DNA of 64,000 bases from the NCBI RefSeq assembly GCF_017355985.1, contig NZ_JAFIQU010000005.1:248001-312000 (forward strand). Reading direction: 5' to 3'. Of this stretch, positions 33,176 to 43,633 are shown piece by piece. Positions within the stretch are counted from its first letter, which is position 1. The number at the start of each line of letters is the position of its first letter. This DNA is from Arenibaculum pallidiluteum (GTDB lineage Bacteria; Pseudomonadota; Alphaproteobacteria; Azospirillales; Azospirillaceae). The position numbers were made by a program, and so were the translations under genes. The notes beneath the pieces were generated by a model. That model was not told where the DNA came from. It did not search any database and saw nothing but the letters and a program-made list of their open reading frames with translations.

Positions 33176-33193
33176 TCCCCTAGGGGACGCCAC
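33176..33193. repeat. Attachment site: 3' end of tRNA-Glu, right end of element 2
   Basis: TCCCCTAGGGGACGCCAC repeats exactly the last 18 bases of the fragment at 19104-19152. Identity stops at the T loop. The repeat starts with a 12-base palindrome TCCCCTAGGGGA that could be the crossover centre. Beyond it the DNA returns to chromosomal character. Confidence 0.85.
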
Positions 33194-33203
33194 CGATTGC
33201 CAG

Positions 33204-33239
33204 AAAACAAAGCCCCGCCTCGTGCGGGGCTTTGTTTTT
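33204..33239 (+). terminator. Strong terminator, likely that of the tRNA-Glu gene
   Basis: Stem ACAAAGCCCCGC / GCGGGGCTTTGT around CTCGT, followed by TTTT. It begins 10 bases after the attachment repeat, where the terminator of an uninterrupted tRNA-Glu gene would be. Confidence 0.9.
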
Positions 33240-33540
33240 GTGCAGTACGCCGTCGCAGTCCCCGCGGCATGTTGCGCGACCCTGCGGAATCGCGGCTCAT
33301 TCCGCCGCGCCTCTTCCACGATCCCGCCCATGCGATCGTCTCGCGGACCAGTCGGCAATGCGGAACTCGCCGGGCTTCGAGGCTGTGCGCCGATGACACT
33401 CACCCGACGTAAGATGCTCCTCTCGGTTGCTACGATGCGCGCGGTCTTGCTGCGACCGGACTTCGCGGACTCATTTCAAACCGCTGCCGTCGGCGATCAC
33501 TTGTCGGCACCGAACCGCGAGACCCGTTTACGGCACCAGT
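33240..33540. other. Stretch without a recognised gene
   Basis: About 300 bases between the tRNA-type terminator and the end of the FkbM pseudogene. Open frames exist on both strands, but none has a ribosome site or any family feature. I see nothing else in it. Confidence 0.5.
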
Positions 33541-34289
33541 TCAGGCGCAAGGGCGAGGAAGTTCTGCATCGCGAAGTTCTCGTCGAGCTCTGAGTGCCTC
33601 CACCTTGACGAGTCCGTTCTTCAGGATGCGGAACAGCGAATAGTCCTTCAGGAGGTACCAGAAGTCCTGGAGGAAGATCCGCGCGTCGATGCATGTCCCT
33701 CCGAACTCGAACCGGATCGCCCGGATGGTGTCGGGGGCCAGCATGGCGCCGGCGCCGTTCAGTACGGCCAGCTCGTTCCCTTCGGTGTCGAGCTTCAGCA
33801 GGTCGATCCTGGAGATCTGCCGTTCCCGGCAGACGTCGTCGAGCCGCCTCAGGGTTACGATCTTCTTTAGTCCATGCTCATGTTATAGTGATCCAATTGC
33901 CGCTTGTAGATCGGGGCGAGGCCGCATGCCGGGACGGTCGAATGGAGCACGACCTCCCGGCCGGTATCCGAAAGCCCAAAATTGAGCGCCGTGCACCGGC
34001 TGTCCGATACGTTGCCGATGAAATCGGCATGGGCATGCCGGGTAGGCTCGAACACGTAGATCTCCGCGTTGGGGAAGCGGTTCAGGGCCGCCTTCGTGTA
34101 AGTGCCGCGATTGCCGCCGACGTCGAAGACGATCGCGCACGGCTGCGCGCCAAACTTCCGGCCGAGGCTCTGGAGAACCGCGTCCTCGCCATTGGTCGCG
34201 ATCTCGAAGTCGCCGCCCGCGCCCATTCCCTGGGGCGCGAGGCGGTGCAGCGTCGAGCCTGCCAAGCCTCGCCCCTTGCCCCGTCCCAC
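33541..34289 (-). pseudogene. FkbM family methyltransferase, frameshifted
   Basis: Two frames together make one SAM-dependent methyltransferase. The first (34289-33867) has NGEDAVLQSLGRKFG, VFDVGGNRGTYTKAAL (SAM-binding motif) and AEIYVFEPTRH, and stops at 33867. The second, in another frame from about 33880, has LRRLDDVCRERQISRIDLLK, then LDTEGNELAVLNGAGAM and IRAIRFEFGGTC, ending at 33541. The join is near 33866-33880 and would need a single added base. The N-terminal start is also unclear. Either gene decay or one sequencing error. FkbM enzymes methylate sugar or polyketide hydroxyls. Confidence 0.82.
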
Positions 34290-34446
34290 CGCACCATTTC
34301 CTGCTCGTGGAGGATGAGGGTCTGGGCGTCCATCTGCTTGGCTCCACTGCCAATGCCGGGATCGGAGCGCCCTCTATAGCACGCCCGGCGCGCGGCATCT
34401 TATGGCACGGCGCGGGGCACCCATCGGGGCCCCGCCCGGCCTCGGC

Positions 34447-36039
34447 TCAGCTGCCGACCACTGGCGGCGCAGACGGCGCCTGCTGCCTAGCGAGCGCCTC
34501 CCTGGCCGCTAGGTCGCAATGACGGACGACGGGGTTGCCTTTCAGCGCACGGCAGCGGTCGTACACAGCCCCCGCGTCCCTGTGCTGGCCGGCCGCGGCC
34601 AGCAGGGCGATGCGCTGCGGATAGCGGCCTTCGGCGCCGCCGAACCTGCGATCCGCCTGGTCCAGCACCGCAAGCGCCTGAGTGAGCTTTCCGGCGAGGG
34701 CAAGCTGCTGCTGCAGCTTGGCGTAGACCTTCTCCTTTGCGGCCGGGCTGCGCAGGGCGACCTCGAGGTCCTTCATGGCGAGATCGGTCCTGCCCTGGGC
34801 GGCATGCAGCTGCGCCCGCTGGTACCGCAGCTCCGGGTCGCCCTCAAAGCCGCCCTTCATGGCCTCCTTCAGCAGCGCCTCGGCCTCGGCATGCTCGCCT
34901 CGGCCGATCAGGGTCTCGGCGCGCTGGGCCAGGACGCCGCGCGTGAGGACGCGCAGGCCGGCCCCCTGGTAAACCGCCGCTTGGTAGGGCTTCTCGTTCA
35001 GGGGCCGGCCGGCGGACTCGTAGAGCTCCTCGCGCATCACGTAGCTGTCGAGGTCGTCGAGGCGCCGCTGGGCCGAGTTGTGACCCTTGCCAACGAGCCC
35101 GACTAGCCGCTCGAGCACGAGCATCGGCCCTTCCTTCAGGCGCGCGAAGGCGGCGTTCATGCCGGCGTCGAACTGGCCAGACTCCATCAGCTCGGTGACC
35201 TGCCGGTCGAGCTGCTGCTGCTTCTCGCGCTCCTCCTCCTCCTGCTTCTTCTCGAAGTCCTGCATCCGCTCCATCACGGTCTGGTAGACCGAGTTGTTGT
35301 ATCCCGCGAGGAGCAGGAGGTCGTGCCCCAGCAGGTCGGCCTCGTCCTCCTGCTGGCGGTCCCAGGACGGCTTCAGAACTTTCTTCTGAAGCTCCCTGTA
35401 CGCGCCGTAGGCGAGGGCCACGCCCTGGGAGGCCTGCGCCTTGCCATCCGCGGCCTTCGCGAGTGCGGCGAGCGCGATGCCGGCCGCCCCGTCCTCGAGC
35501 GCGGCCTCGGCCTCGTGGTGGCGGTCGGCATCGAGGTGGTTGAGCAGGATGTGCGCGGCCTCGTGTGCGAGAATGAAGGCGAGCTCGTCCTCGCTCGTGC
35601 AGTTGACCAGCGTCCCCTGGTGAAGTTCCACGATATCGCCGGAATAGGCCTGGGCGCCGTAGCCGCTGTCGGTCGAGACGACCACCCTGATCCGCGGGGC
35701 CGCGTGCGGCCAGCCGCGCAGCAGGCGGGCCAGCACGCCCTCCGCATAGCGTTGGAGCGGCTCGGCGCCAGGCAGCTCCTCGAGCCCCCGGGGCAGTTCC
35801 ACGCTGCCGTCAAGGCCGCGTGTGACCGCCGGACCCCTGCCGGCCAGCGTCTCGCCGAGCCGCGTGACCTGGTCCTGATCGGCGCTGGCGACGCGCCGCT
35901 TGTCGGCGACCTCGATGAACCGACCGGGGACGGCCTGATAGGTGCTCCGCCCCGTGATCTCCGCGGTCATGGCATCCATGGTCTTGCAGCCGGCCAGGGC
36001 CAGCGGCAGGGTCAGCGCAGCGAAGAGCGCGGCCCTCAT
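34447..36039 (-). CDS. M48 family metalloprotease, TPR-containing lipoprotein
   Basis: A 530-aa protein starting at ATG 36039, coupled by ATGA to the gene upstream; the frame extends to 36387 but within that gene. Lipoprotein signal with C18 (LPLALAGC). The zinc site is HEAAH at 159-163, with a third ligand in QEDEADLLG (E233). A KKQEEEEREKQQQ coiled coil follows (about 260-280), and the C-terminal third has TPR-like helices (AQRAETLIGRGEHAEAEALL, RYQRAQLHAAQGRTDLAMKD). It is like BepA/YfgC-type outer-membrane quality-control proteases, in the periplasm. Last gene of a three-gene operon. Confidence 0.88.
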   Translation of the reverse strand: MRAALFAALTLPLALAGCKTMDAMTAEITGRSTYQAVPGRFIEVADKRRVASADQDQVTRLGETLAGRGPAVTRGLDGSVELPRGLEELPGAEPLQRYAEGVLARLLRGWPHAAPRIRVVVSTDSGYGAQAYSGDIVELHQGTLVNCTSEDELAFILAHEAAHILLNHLDADRHHEAEAALEDGAAGIALAALAKAADGKAQASQGVALAYGAYRELQKKVLKPSWDRQQEDEADLLGHDLLLLAGYNNSVYQTVMERMQDFEKKQEEEEREKQQQLDRQVTELMESGQFDAGMNAAFARLKEGPMLVLERLVGLVGKGHNSAQRRLDDLDSYVMREELYESAGRPLNEKPYQAAVYQGAGLRVLTRGVLAQRAETLIGRGEHAEAEALLKEAMKGGFEGDPELRYQRAQLHAAQGRTDLAMKDLEVALRSPAAKEKVYAKLQQQLALAGKLTQALAVLDQADRRFGGAEGRYPQRIALLAAAGQHRDAGAVYDRCRALKGNPVVRHCDLAAREALARQQAPSAPPVVGS

Positions 36040-36422
36040 TGCTGGCACCCGCTCAGGCCGCGCGACGACCTGGCGCGGCCCGCGTCCGTCTTCACCGCGG
36101 CCATGCGCTCTGCTGCCTGGCAGTCGGTTATGACGCCGGCACGCTCGGACGTCCTGACGTGGAACGGCGCCAGCCAGACCTCGCCCTGGGAGGTGGCGAC
36201 CTTCACGCGCCGGGACCCGGTGTCGTAGCCGGCGGCCGGGAACGGCGCCTTGGGGAAGGCATCGAGGGGAAGCGCCCCGACCCGCTTGCCCGAGGCATCG
36301 AAAATCGCGACCTGACCGTCGGGCCCGGCCTTGATCGCCTCGACCGTAACCGGCGCCTGCGCGGCCACGGGGCCCGCGAGCGCGCACAGCAGCCCCATGG
36401 CGAGTATCGTCGTTCGAATCAT
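36036..36422 (-). CDS. Small periplasmic protein
   Basis: A 128-aa protein with a Sec signal (MGLLCALAGPVAAQA) and a soluble mature part with KAGPDGQVAIFDASGKRVGA, RRVKVATSQGEVWLAPFHVR and two cysteines (TDC, SGC). It overlaps the protease start by four bases and follows the CHASE2 gene by four. No family recognised; it may help the protease or sense envelope conditions. Confidence 0.7.
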   Translation of the reverse strand: MIRTTILAMGLLCALAGPVAAQAPVTVEAIKAGPDGQVAIFDASGKRVGALPLDAFPKAPFPAAGYDTGSRRVKVATSQGEVWLAPFHVRTSERAGVITDCQAAERMAAVKTDAGRARSSRGLSGCQQ

Positions 36423-36426
36423 CTCC

Positions 36427-37956
36427 TTACTCCTTTCTAAGTCGGAGTTGGCTGCGCAGACCCTCGACGCGCCTGCGCCAGTTCTCGGTGATCGCGTCCA
36501 GAAGCGGGTGGGACAGGACGATGCCGGCCAGCATCAGGCCCACCCAATTAACGGGCTCGAAGCGCTGCCATGCCGTCAGGAAGACAACGCAACCGAAGCC
36601 CAGCAGCCCGCCGGCCGCCGCCACGACGCATGCGACGGCCAGCCCCGTCAGGGGGCGCCAGCGGGAGACCAGCTTCGCGAGGCAGTGGCCCAGCGCCGCC
36701 ATGACGCCCACGATCGCAAGCTCGATCGCGTCGTCGCTGCCGAGACCGCCGAACCAGCCATCCGGCCAGGTGCCCAGGAATCCGGCACCGCGCACGATGA
36801 GGTTGTCGAAGGCCATGGCGTGAAGCATTACGCCCGGCATGTCTCCGAACACGGGCGTGCCCGCGACGTCGTTCTGGCCCGCGAAAATGGCGCCGACCAG
36901 CACGACTCGCCCGGCCAGCAGGCGGCCGATCGCATCCGCATCGGCACCGGTCGCGTCCGGTTCCAGCAGCCACTCCGCCCGGATCACCGGATGGTAAGAG
37001 CAGCCGCGCGCGAACAGGATGTCCCCGGCCTTCTTCTCGGCCATCAGCACCGAACGCCGGAACTGCTGGACGATCGAGGCCGGGCTGTCGTCGGGGCACA
37101 CGGACGGGAGTTTCGCATAGGCGGGATGGACCGATTCGGCTCCGCGCGGCCAGGCGGAGCCCCATTCGATCGTCAGGGTCATGCCCAGGAACGCGTCCGG
37201 ATTGCCACGCGGGTCGTCGGCGCTGCCGCGGCAACCATCCGTCTTCCAGCAGTACCAGCGGTACAGCTCCAGGGCGGCTGCCGGGCGCAGGCCGGACGGC
37301 CAGTCCGCCTGGTCCGCGCCGGGGAGGCGGTCCGCCTGACGCGCGCAGGGCTCTTGGCGCCAGAGCTCGACGCGCCGGCCATCGTTGCGGATCAGAGGAT
37401 GCGGCTCCGACCGGACCGCCTTGGCGATGTCCGGCAGGTTGACGACATTGACCTCCTGGCACGTCTCCGCGGTGCTGGCCGGCTCGGTCGCGGCAAGGAA
37501 GGTCGGCAGGTTGCCGAGGCTTGCCGCGAAGAACGCGATATCAGCGTCATCGCCGCGCCGGTCAATGAAGTTGAAGTCGAAGAAGACGGCTTCCGCCCCG
37601 ATCGCCGTCAGCGCATCGCCGATCCGCGCATAGGTCGTGAAATCAGGAGGAAAGCGCTGCCCCAGCGCTCTCAGGCTCGTGTCGTCCATGAGGATGACCG
37701 CGATCTGCTCCTGGCCCGCGCGCGGATACCACGGGGCCATCAGCCGCTCGTAGACGTCGAGCGATGCATCCTCCGCAGCGTCCTTGACACCGAAGGGATT
37801 GATGATCGCGATCAGCACCGTGATGGCGATGGTCGGCAGCGCCGCGAGGAAGAGCTCGAGTGCCGCGGCCGCCGCGCCTGCCGCGCATGAGCCGCCGCGC
37901 CGCACCAGGGCGATCATTGCTGAACGGAGCTTCGGGACGTCGTCGGAAAGGACCAT
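36427..37956 (-). CDS. CHASE2 domain membrane protein
   Basis: A 509-aa protein from ATG 37956 (open further upstream, but without character). Basic N-terminus, transmembrane helix LPTIAITVLIAIINPF, then a long extracytoplasmic CHASE2 domain (about 60-400: ERLMAPWYPRAGQEQIAVIL, GAEAVFFDFNFIDRRGDDAD, LLAGRVVLVGAIFAGQNDVA, PGVMLHAMAFDNLI), and three C-terminal helices (LAIVGVMAALGHCL; AVACVVAAAGGLLGFGCVVF; WVGLMLAGIVLSHPLL). It ends with a short basic tail and lacks a kinase or cyclase output. It probably senses an outside signal for the next two genes. Confidence 0.85.
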   Translation of the reverse strand: MVLSDDVPKLRSAMIALVRRGGSCAAGAAAAALELFLAALPTIAITVLIAIINPFGVKDAAEDASLDVYERLMAPWYPRAGQEQIAVILMDDTSLRALGQRFPPDFTTYARIGDALTAIGAEAVFFDFNFIDRRGDDADIAFFAASLGNLPTFLAATEPASTAETCQEVNVVNLPDIAKAVRSEPHPLIRNDGRRVELWRQEPCARQADRLPGADQADWPSGLRPAAALELYRWYCWKTDGCRGSADDPRGNPDAFLGMTLTIEWGSAWPRGAESVHPAYAKLPSVCPDDSPASIVQQFRRSVLMAEKKAGDILFARGCSYHPVIRAEWLLEPDATGADADAIGRLLAGRVVLVGAIFAGQNDVAGTPVFGDMPGVMLHAMAFDNLIVRGAGFLGTWPDGWFGGLGSDDAIELAIVGVMAALGHCLAKLVSRWRPLTGLAVACVVAAAGGLLGFGCVVFLTAWQRFEPVNWVGLMLAGIVLSHPLLDAITENWRRRVEGLRSQLRLRKE

Positions 37957-38231
37957 GGTAGCGGGGGCGTGCAATCCTGGGGTGTCGAGCCGGAGACGCA
38001 CGCACGCTACAAATCCGAAGGGATTATGACAATCCGGATAAAATTTTGTGTTTTTAACGGGGTGGCAATCTTTTGGGACTCGCAGCTTGAGCTGGGTTCG
38101 GACGGCATGCCAAGTCCGGGGAGAAGAGGGCGTCCCGAATCCGCACGTGCGGCACCCTGCATCCGCTCCTATCAATTCCAGGTAATTTATAATACTTTTG
38201 TGCTAGGCGAGACCTTGCTGCGGAGGCGGCT

Positions 38232-38720
38232 ATGAAGACGCATGCGATCGGTGCCACCCGGACCTTCGCCACGGTGCCCGTCGGATCGGTGTTCCTTCAC
38301 ATGGGGCGGGACGGCTATCCCGTGCTGTTCATGCGCTGCGAGGCGCCCTGGGAAGGGGCCGAGGGGCATTTCGCCGTCGAGTTGGACCCCAAAGGCCGGG
38401 ATTTCCGCGGCGTTCCCGGCCGGCGCAGCATGAGCGCGCTGGGGACGGACAGCGTCTTCGAGCTCTTCGACGTGTACCTGAAGGTCGAGCTCGCCTCGAT
38501 GCAAGCCAGCGATCGGCTCGTCCCCGGCATGGTCGCCTTCGTCGACTCCTCACCCTGCATCGTCGTCGCCTCCTCGCCCGTAGGCGAGTACCTCGTCGAT
38601 GCCGAGACCGGCATCGCCTATGGTGAGCGTCCGGGCATCCCGCCGACCGCCTTCACCCGCTGGTCCGTGGCCCAGCGCGTCGGCGACGGCGAGGTGGTGC
38701 TGGCCTCCTTCGGCGGATAG
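38232..38720 (+). CDS. Hypothetical protein
   Basis: A 162-aa soluble protein starting with MKTHAIGATRTFATVPVGSV. A beta-rich pattern (LFMRCEAP; GHFAVELDPKGRDF; MVAFVDSSPCIVVASSPVGE) suggests a small barrel. GCGGAGGCGGCT before the ATG is a good ribosome site. It stands alone, divergent from the CHASE2 operon over 275 bases in which I see only AT-rich promoter-like sequence near 38030-38200. No family recognised. Confidence 0.7.
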   Translation: MKTHAIGATRTFATVPVGSVFLHMGRDGYPVLFMRCEAPWEGAEGHFAVELDPKGRDFRGVPGRRSMSALGTDSVFELFDVYLKVELASMQASDRLVPGMVAFVDSSPCIVVASSPVGEYLVDAETGIAYGERPGIPPTAFTRWSVAQRVGDGEVVLASFGG

Positions 38721-38825
38721 GGGATCCGCCCAGGTTCGGCGAAGAGTCCGGCAAAGGGAGCGGCGAAGGGGCGTCGAAAGGCGCGCCGGACGGGGCTCCG
38801 CCGCCCCGTCCGGCACCGTGCGACC

Positions 38826-40511
<1,686 letters not shown>

Positions 40512-40706
40512 TCCTGGATTCCGCCTCTCAAATGAACCGGCCGCGCCCGCCGCCCGCGATGCGCCGCCATCGCCCGATCCATTGCGATCACGGCGCCGGG
40601 TTCAAGGAAACTTGCGGATAGGGATGCATTAATCCGCAGCCTCAGCCGTTCGTTGGACGGCCCGGCAGGGCTGCAGCATTGGCATTCGGGGCGCGGCGGG
40701 GCGGCA

Positions 40707-40925
40707 TCAGGTGCCGGTCAGCGGCATCAGCTCGATGGTCTGCCTGATGTCGTCCTTCGCCTCGGCATAGCCGACGGCATAGGCGGTGTTGAGTTGCTTG
40801 GCGAGCTTCAGCGCCTCGCGCTCCGTCAGTCCCGTTTCGAAGGGCGCGCCGCGACGGGTCACGACGGCCCAGCCGTCCCGCGCGAAATCCTCGACACCGT
40901 AATACTCGCCTGCTGATCGCTTCAT
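40707..40925 (-). CDS. Small hypothetical protein
   Basis: A 72-aa soluble protein from ATG 40925. GYGVEDFARDGWAVV-like and LTEREALKLAKQLNTAYAVG segments form a strand-helix pattern with ERxAL as in small DUF2188-like proteins. Weak ribosome site (CGCAGAG). I do not recognise it with certainty. Confidence 0.6.
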   Translation of the reverse strand: MKRSAGEYYGVEDFARDGWAVVTRRGAPFETGLTEREALKLAKQLNTAYAVGYAEAKDDIRQTIELMPLTGT

Positions 40926-41121
40926 CTCTGCGCCCGTTCTGGCCGCGCCCTTTCCCGGTCCGTCGCGGCCCTGGCGCGGCTGCACGAGCACGCGCCATGC
41001 CAGGGGCGCCGACGGCGGCTCCGCGCCGAAACATGCGGGTTCCGCGCGCCGTGCCGGCCGGCGGCTCAGCCTTTGGATCGAGGTCGGATCTGCCCACCGG
41101 CAAAGGCTGCCGGCGGGCCGC

Positions 41122-42105
41122 TCAACGGATCGGAAGCGTGTAGCGCGGCGGGATCGTGAATTCGCCGCGAAGCCCCGTGGGCAGCCAGTCGATGCGGGCG
41201 GTGCCGCCGAGCTGCTCGGGAACCTGGCGCTCGATCACGCGCGAGCCGAAGCTCCGCCCGAGCGGGGCCTTGACCGGCGGCCCTTTCGCCTCAGACCAGC
41301 GCAGGACGAGATCGCCCCGTCCCGGGGCCATGTCCCAGGAGACGTCGAGCGTGCCGCCTTCGACCGAAAGGGCTCCGTACTTGGTGGCGTTGGTCGCGAG
41401 CTCGTGCAGGACGATCACGATGGACTGCGCCGCGATCGGATCGAGGCGCACCGTGGGGCCGTCGATGCGGATCTGCACGGTGTCCGAGTGGAACGGCTCC
41501 ATCTCGGACTGGACGAGGGTGCGCAGGTCGGTGCCCTTCCACTCGCTGGTGGCGACCTGGGTGTGCACCCGCGCCAGCGCCGCGATGCGGCCCTGCACGG
41601 CGGCAAGGTACTGCTCGATCGTGTCGGCCCTGGTCAGCCGCAGCATGGCCTGGGCGACGGCCAGCACGTTCTTGGCGCGGTGGTTGAGCTCGTTGCTCAT
41701 GAGCTGGAGCTGCCGCTCGGTTCGCTTGCGCTCGCTGATGTCGCGCGCGATCTTGGAGGCGCCCACGATGGTGCCGGACTCGTCGCGCACGGGCGAGACC
41801 GTCAGCGAGATGTCCACCAGCGTCCCGTCCTTGCGCCGGCGTCGGGTCTCGAAATGGTCGATCTTCTCGCCGCGCCGGATCCGCTCCAGGATGCTGGGCA
41901 TCTCGTCCTCGCACCCCGGCGCGGCGAGGACCGAGATGTGGTTGCCGATCATCTCCTCGGCGGTGTAGCCGAACAGGCGCTCGGCCGCGCCGTTCCAGCT
42001 CATCACGATGCCGTTCAGGTCCTTGCTGGCGATCGCGTCGTCGGAGGATTCGACGACGGCTGTCAGCCAGGCCTGCTGCACATGCCCGGAATTCGCCATC
42101 CTCAC
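41122..42105 (-). CDS. PAS-HWE histidine kinase
   Basis: A 327-aa sensor kinase. PAS domain at about 12-125 (AVVESSDDAIASKDLNGIVM; GYTAEEMIGNHISVL; DESGTIVGASKIARDISERK). The HWE phosphoacceptor motif NELNHRAKN places the histidine at H142; the ATP-binding part has IVIVLHELATNATKYGALS and LRWSEAKGPPV (W and E), and GSRVIERQVPEQLGG. No transmembrane segment, so it is cytosolic. HWE kinases are mainly alphaproteobacterial and often sense light or redox; no cysteine LOV motif is seen in the PAS, and no response regulator is adjacent. Confidence 0.93.
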   Translation of the reverse strand: MRMANSGHVQQAWLTAVVESSDDAIASKDLNGIVMSWNGAAERLFGYTAEEMIGNHISVLAAPGCEDEMPSILERIRRGEKIDHFETRRRRKDGTLVDISLTVSPVRDESGTIVGASKIARDISERKRTERQLQLMSNELNHRAKNVLAVAQAMLRLTRADTIEQYLAAVQGRIAALARVHTQVATSEWKGTDLRTLVQSEMEPFHSDTVQIRIDGPTVRLDPIAAQSIVIVLHELATNATKYGALSVEGGTLDVSWDMAPGRGDLVLRWSEAKGPPVKAPLGRSFGSRVIERQVPEQLGGTARIDWLPTGLRGEFTIPPRYTLPIR

Positions 42106-42217
42106 TTCTCCGCCGCTTGCGTCGGCGGCGACATGTTACAGAGGCGGCTGCCCGGGCGCCGATAAGCCAATCGAGCTATGACCTCCGCCCAGGAGCGCGG
42201 CCGGGTGCGCCGCTTCC

Positions 42218-42865
42218 TCATGCCGAAGCCCGACGGGGTGGCTTCCCGTCCGCACGGATCTCGTGCCAGGACTGCCGGATGATCTGCACGGCGCCGGTCG
42301 TCGCGAGATAGGCGAGGATCGCCGCCACCACGAGGTCCGGCCAGCCGGTGCCTGTCCCGAAGACGCCCGCGGCGGCCAGCACGACGGCGAGATTGCCGAT
42401 CGCGTCGTTGCGCGAGCAGATCCAGACCGAGCGCATGTTCGCATCGCCCCGACGCCAGGCGAAGAGCATCGCGGCAACGCCCAGGTTCGCCGCCAGCGCG
42501 AGGATGCCCACGACGCCCATGACCGGCGCATCCGGCACCGTCGCATGGATGGCGTTGTACGCGGTCTCGCCGGCGACCCACAGCCCGATCGCGCCGAGCG
42601 AGACGCCCTTCAGCAACGCGGCGCGGGACCGGAGGGCGAGCGTTCGGCCGAGCACGTACAGGCTGACGGCGTAGTTCGACGCATCGGCCAGGAAGTCCAT
42701 GGCGTCGGCCTTCAGCGCGACGGAGCCCGCGGCCGCGCCGGCAACGACCTCGACCGCGAACATGGCCGCGTTCACCAGCAGGGCGAGCACCAGCACCCGC
42801 CGGTAGGCCGGGTCCGGAGCCGGCGCTCCCGCGGGGCAGCCATGGCTGCAGCAGCCCGCGTCCAT
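42218..42865 (-). CDS. Cation diffusion facilitator-like transporter
   Basis: A 215-aa protein starting at ATG 42865. N-terminal MDAGCCSHGCP is cysteine/histidine-rich, fit for metal binding. Five to six helices: YRRVLVLALLVNAAMFAVEV, then SVALKADAMDFLADASNYAV, which is the metal-site helix with the D...D pattern of CDF exporters, and further helices to about 200. It is shorter than typical CDF proteins because the cytoplasmic domain is absent. It ends close to the transporter gene upstream, probably one transcript. Confidence 0.82.
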   Translation of the reverse strand: MDAGCCSHGCPAGAPAPDPAYRRVLVLALLVNAAMFAVEVVAGAAAGSVALKADAMDFLADASNYAVSLYVLGRTLALRSRAALLKGVSLGAIGLWVAGETAYNAIHATVPDAPVMGVVGILALAANLGVAAMLFAWRRGDANMRSVWICSRNDAIGNLAVVLAAAGVFGTGTGWPDLVVAAILAYLATTGAVQIIRQSWHEIRADGKPPRRASA

Positions 42866-42873
42866 GGCCGCCC

Positions 42874-43413
42874 TCAGGCGGGGCTGCGCCCGAGGGCGAT
42901 GCCGAGCACCACCCTGAACGGCGCGAGGAAGAGCACCGCGAGCGCGAGCTTCACGCCGAGGTCGCCCAGCATCATGGAGAGCACCGGCAGGCCGGTTCCG
43001 GCGAAGGCGAGGCCGAAGAAGATGACGGTGTCGAGGGCCGATCCGACGGACGAGGAGACGAGCGGCGCCCGCCACCAAGCGCCGTCGCGGTAGCGCTGGA
43101 ACACCGCGATGTCGAGGAGCTGCCCGCTGATGAAGGCCGCTCCCGAGGCGAGGGCGATGCGCGGCTCCGACAGCAGGGCCGAGAGTGCCACCGCCGCTGC
43201 AAAGCCGATCCAGGCCACGCGCCGGGCTCGGGCCGGGCCCGCAAGGCGCGTCGTCAGATCCGTGACCAGGAAGCTCGCGGGATAGGTGAAGGCGCCGTAG
43301 GTCAGGAAGTCGTTGATCGGGTACTGGACCAGGATGTTGGAGGCCGTCACGACGAGGATCATCGCCGCGACCGCCAGCCACAAGCCTCCATCCGACGAGC
43401 GTTGGTCACGCAT
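42874..43413 (-). CDS. Queuosine-precursor-type transporter (VUT/YhhQ family)
   Basis: A 179-aa membrane protein from ATG 43413 (the frame is open further but basic and noncoding-like). Features of the VUT family: ASNILVQYPINDFLTYGAFTY, PASFLVTDLTTRL, ALASGAAFISGQLLDIAVFQ and SSVGSALDTVIFFGLAF. YhhQ members import queuosine precursors such as 7-cyano-7-deazaguanine. It is followed after eight bases by the CDF gene. No other queuosine genes are next to it. Confidence 0.9.
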   Translation of the reverse strand: MRDQRSSDGGLWLAVAAMILVVTASNILVQYPINDFLTYGAFTYPASFLVTDLTTRLAGPARARRVAWIGFAAAVALSALLSEPRIALASGAAFISGQLLDIAVFQRYRDGAWWRAPLVSSSVGSALDTVIFFGLAFAGTGLPVLSMMLGDLGVKLALAVLFLAPFRVVLGIALGRSPA

Positions 43414-43633
43414 GCCCTTCTCCAGCGCCTGCCTGGGCCGTGACGCCGCGGCAGGCCGAACCGTGGCACGCCCCGGCCCGAGCGGCAAGCGGTGATGGGG
43501 GTGCCGGCCGGCGCGCAACGCGCCCGGGCGGCCGCGCCGACGCCGGGCACGGACTGCGATCCGGGCAGCTGGCTTCATGGATCATTAACCAAGACGGGTG
43601 AGCCTTGCGCCACTGCTTCACCAGGGTGGACCG

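Larger units (their letters stand above)
19153..33193. mobile_element. Second integrative element in tandem at the tRNA-Glu site
   Basis: About 14 kb bounded by the 18-base TCCCCTAGGGGACGCCAC at 19135-19152 and 33176-33193, with a tyrosine integrase gene next to the right copy and CGTAGCA pairs just inside each end. The content is lower in GC and mostly cargo: nucleases, small membrane proteins, recombinases. No capsid, tail, conjugation or replication genes are seen, so it is a genomic island or satellite, not a phage or ICE. Confidence 0.8.

Noticed and set aside
19153-33193. Element 2 as an integrative conjugative element or phage
   Set aside because: No relaxase, type IV secretion, capsid, terminase or replication gene was found in it.
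33427-33870. Plus-strand frame after the terminator
   Set aside because: It runs antisense to the FkbM methyltransferase fragment and has no ribosome site or family features.
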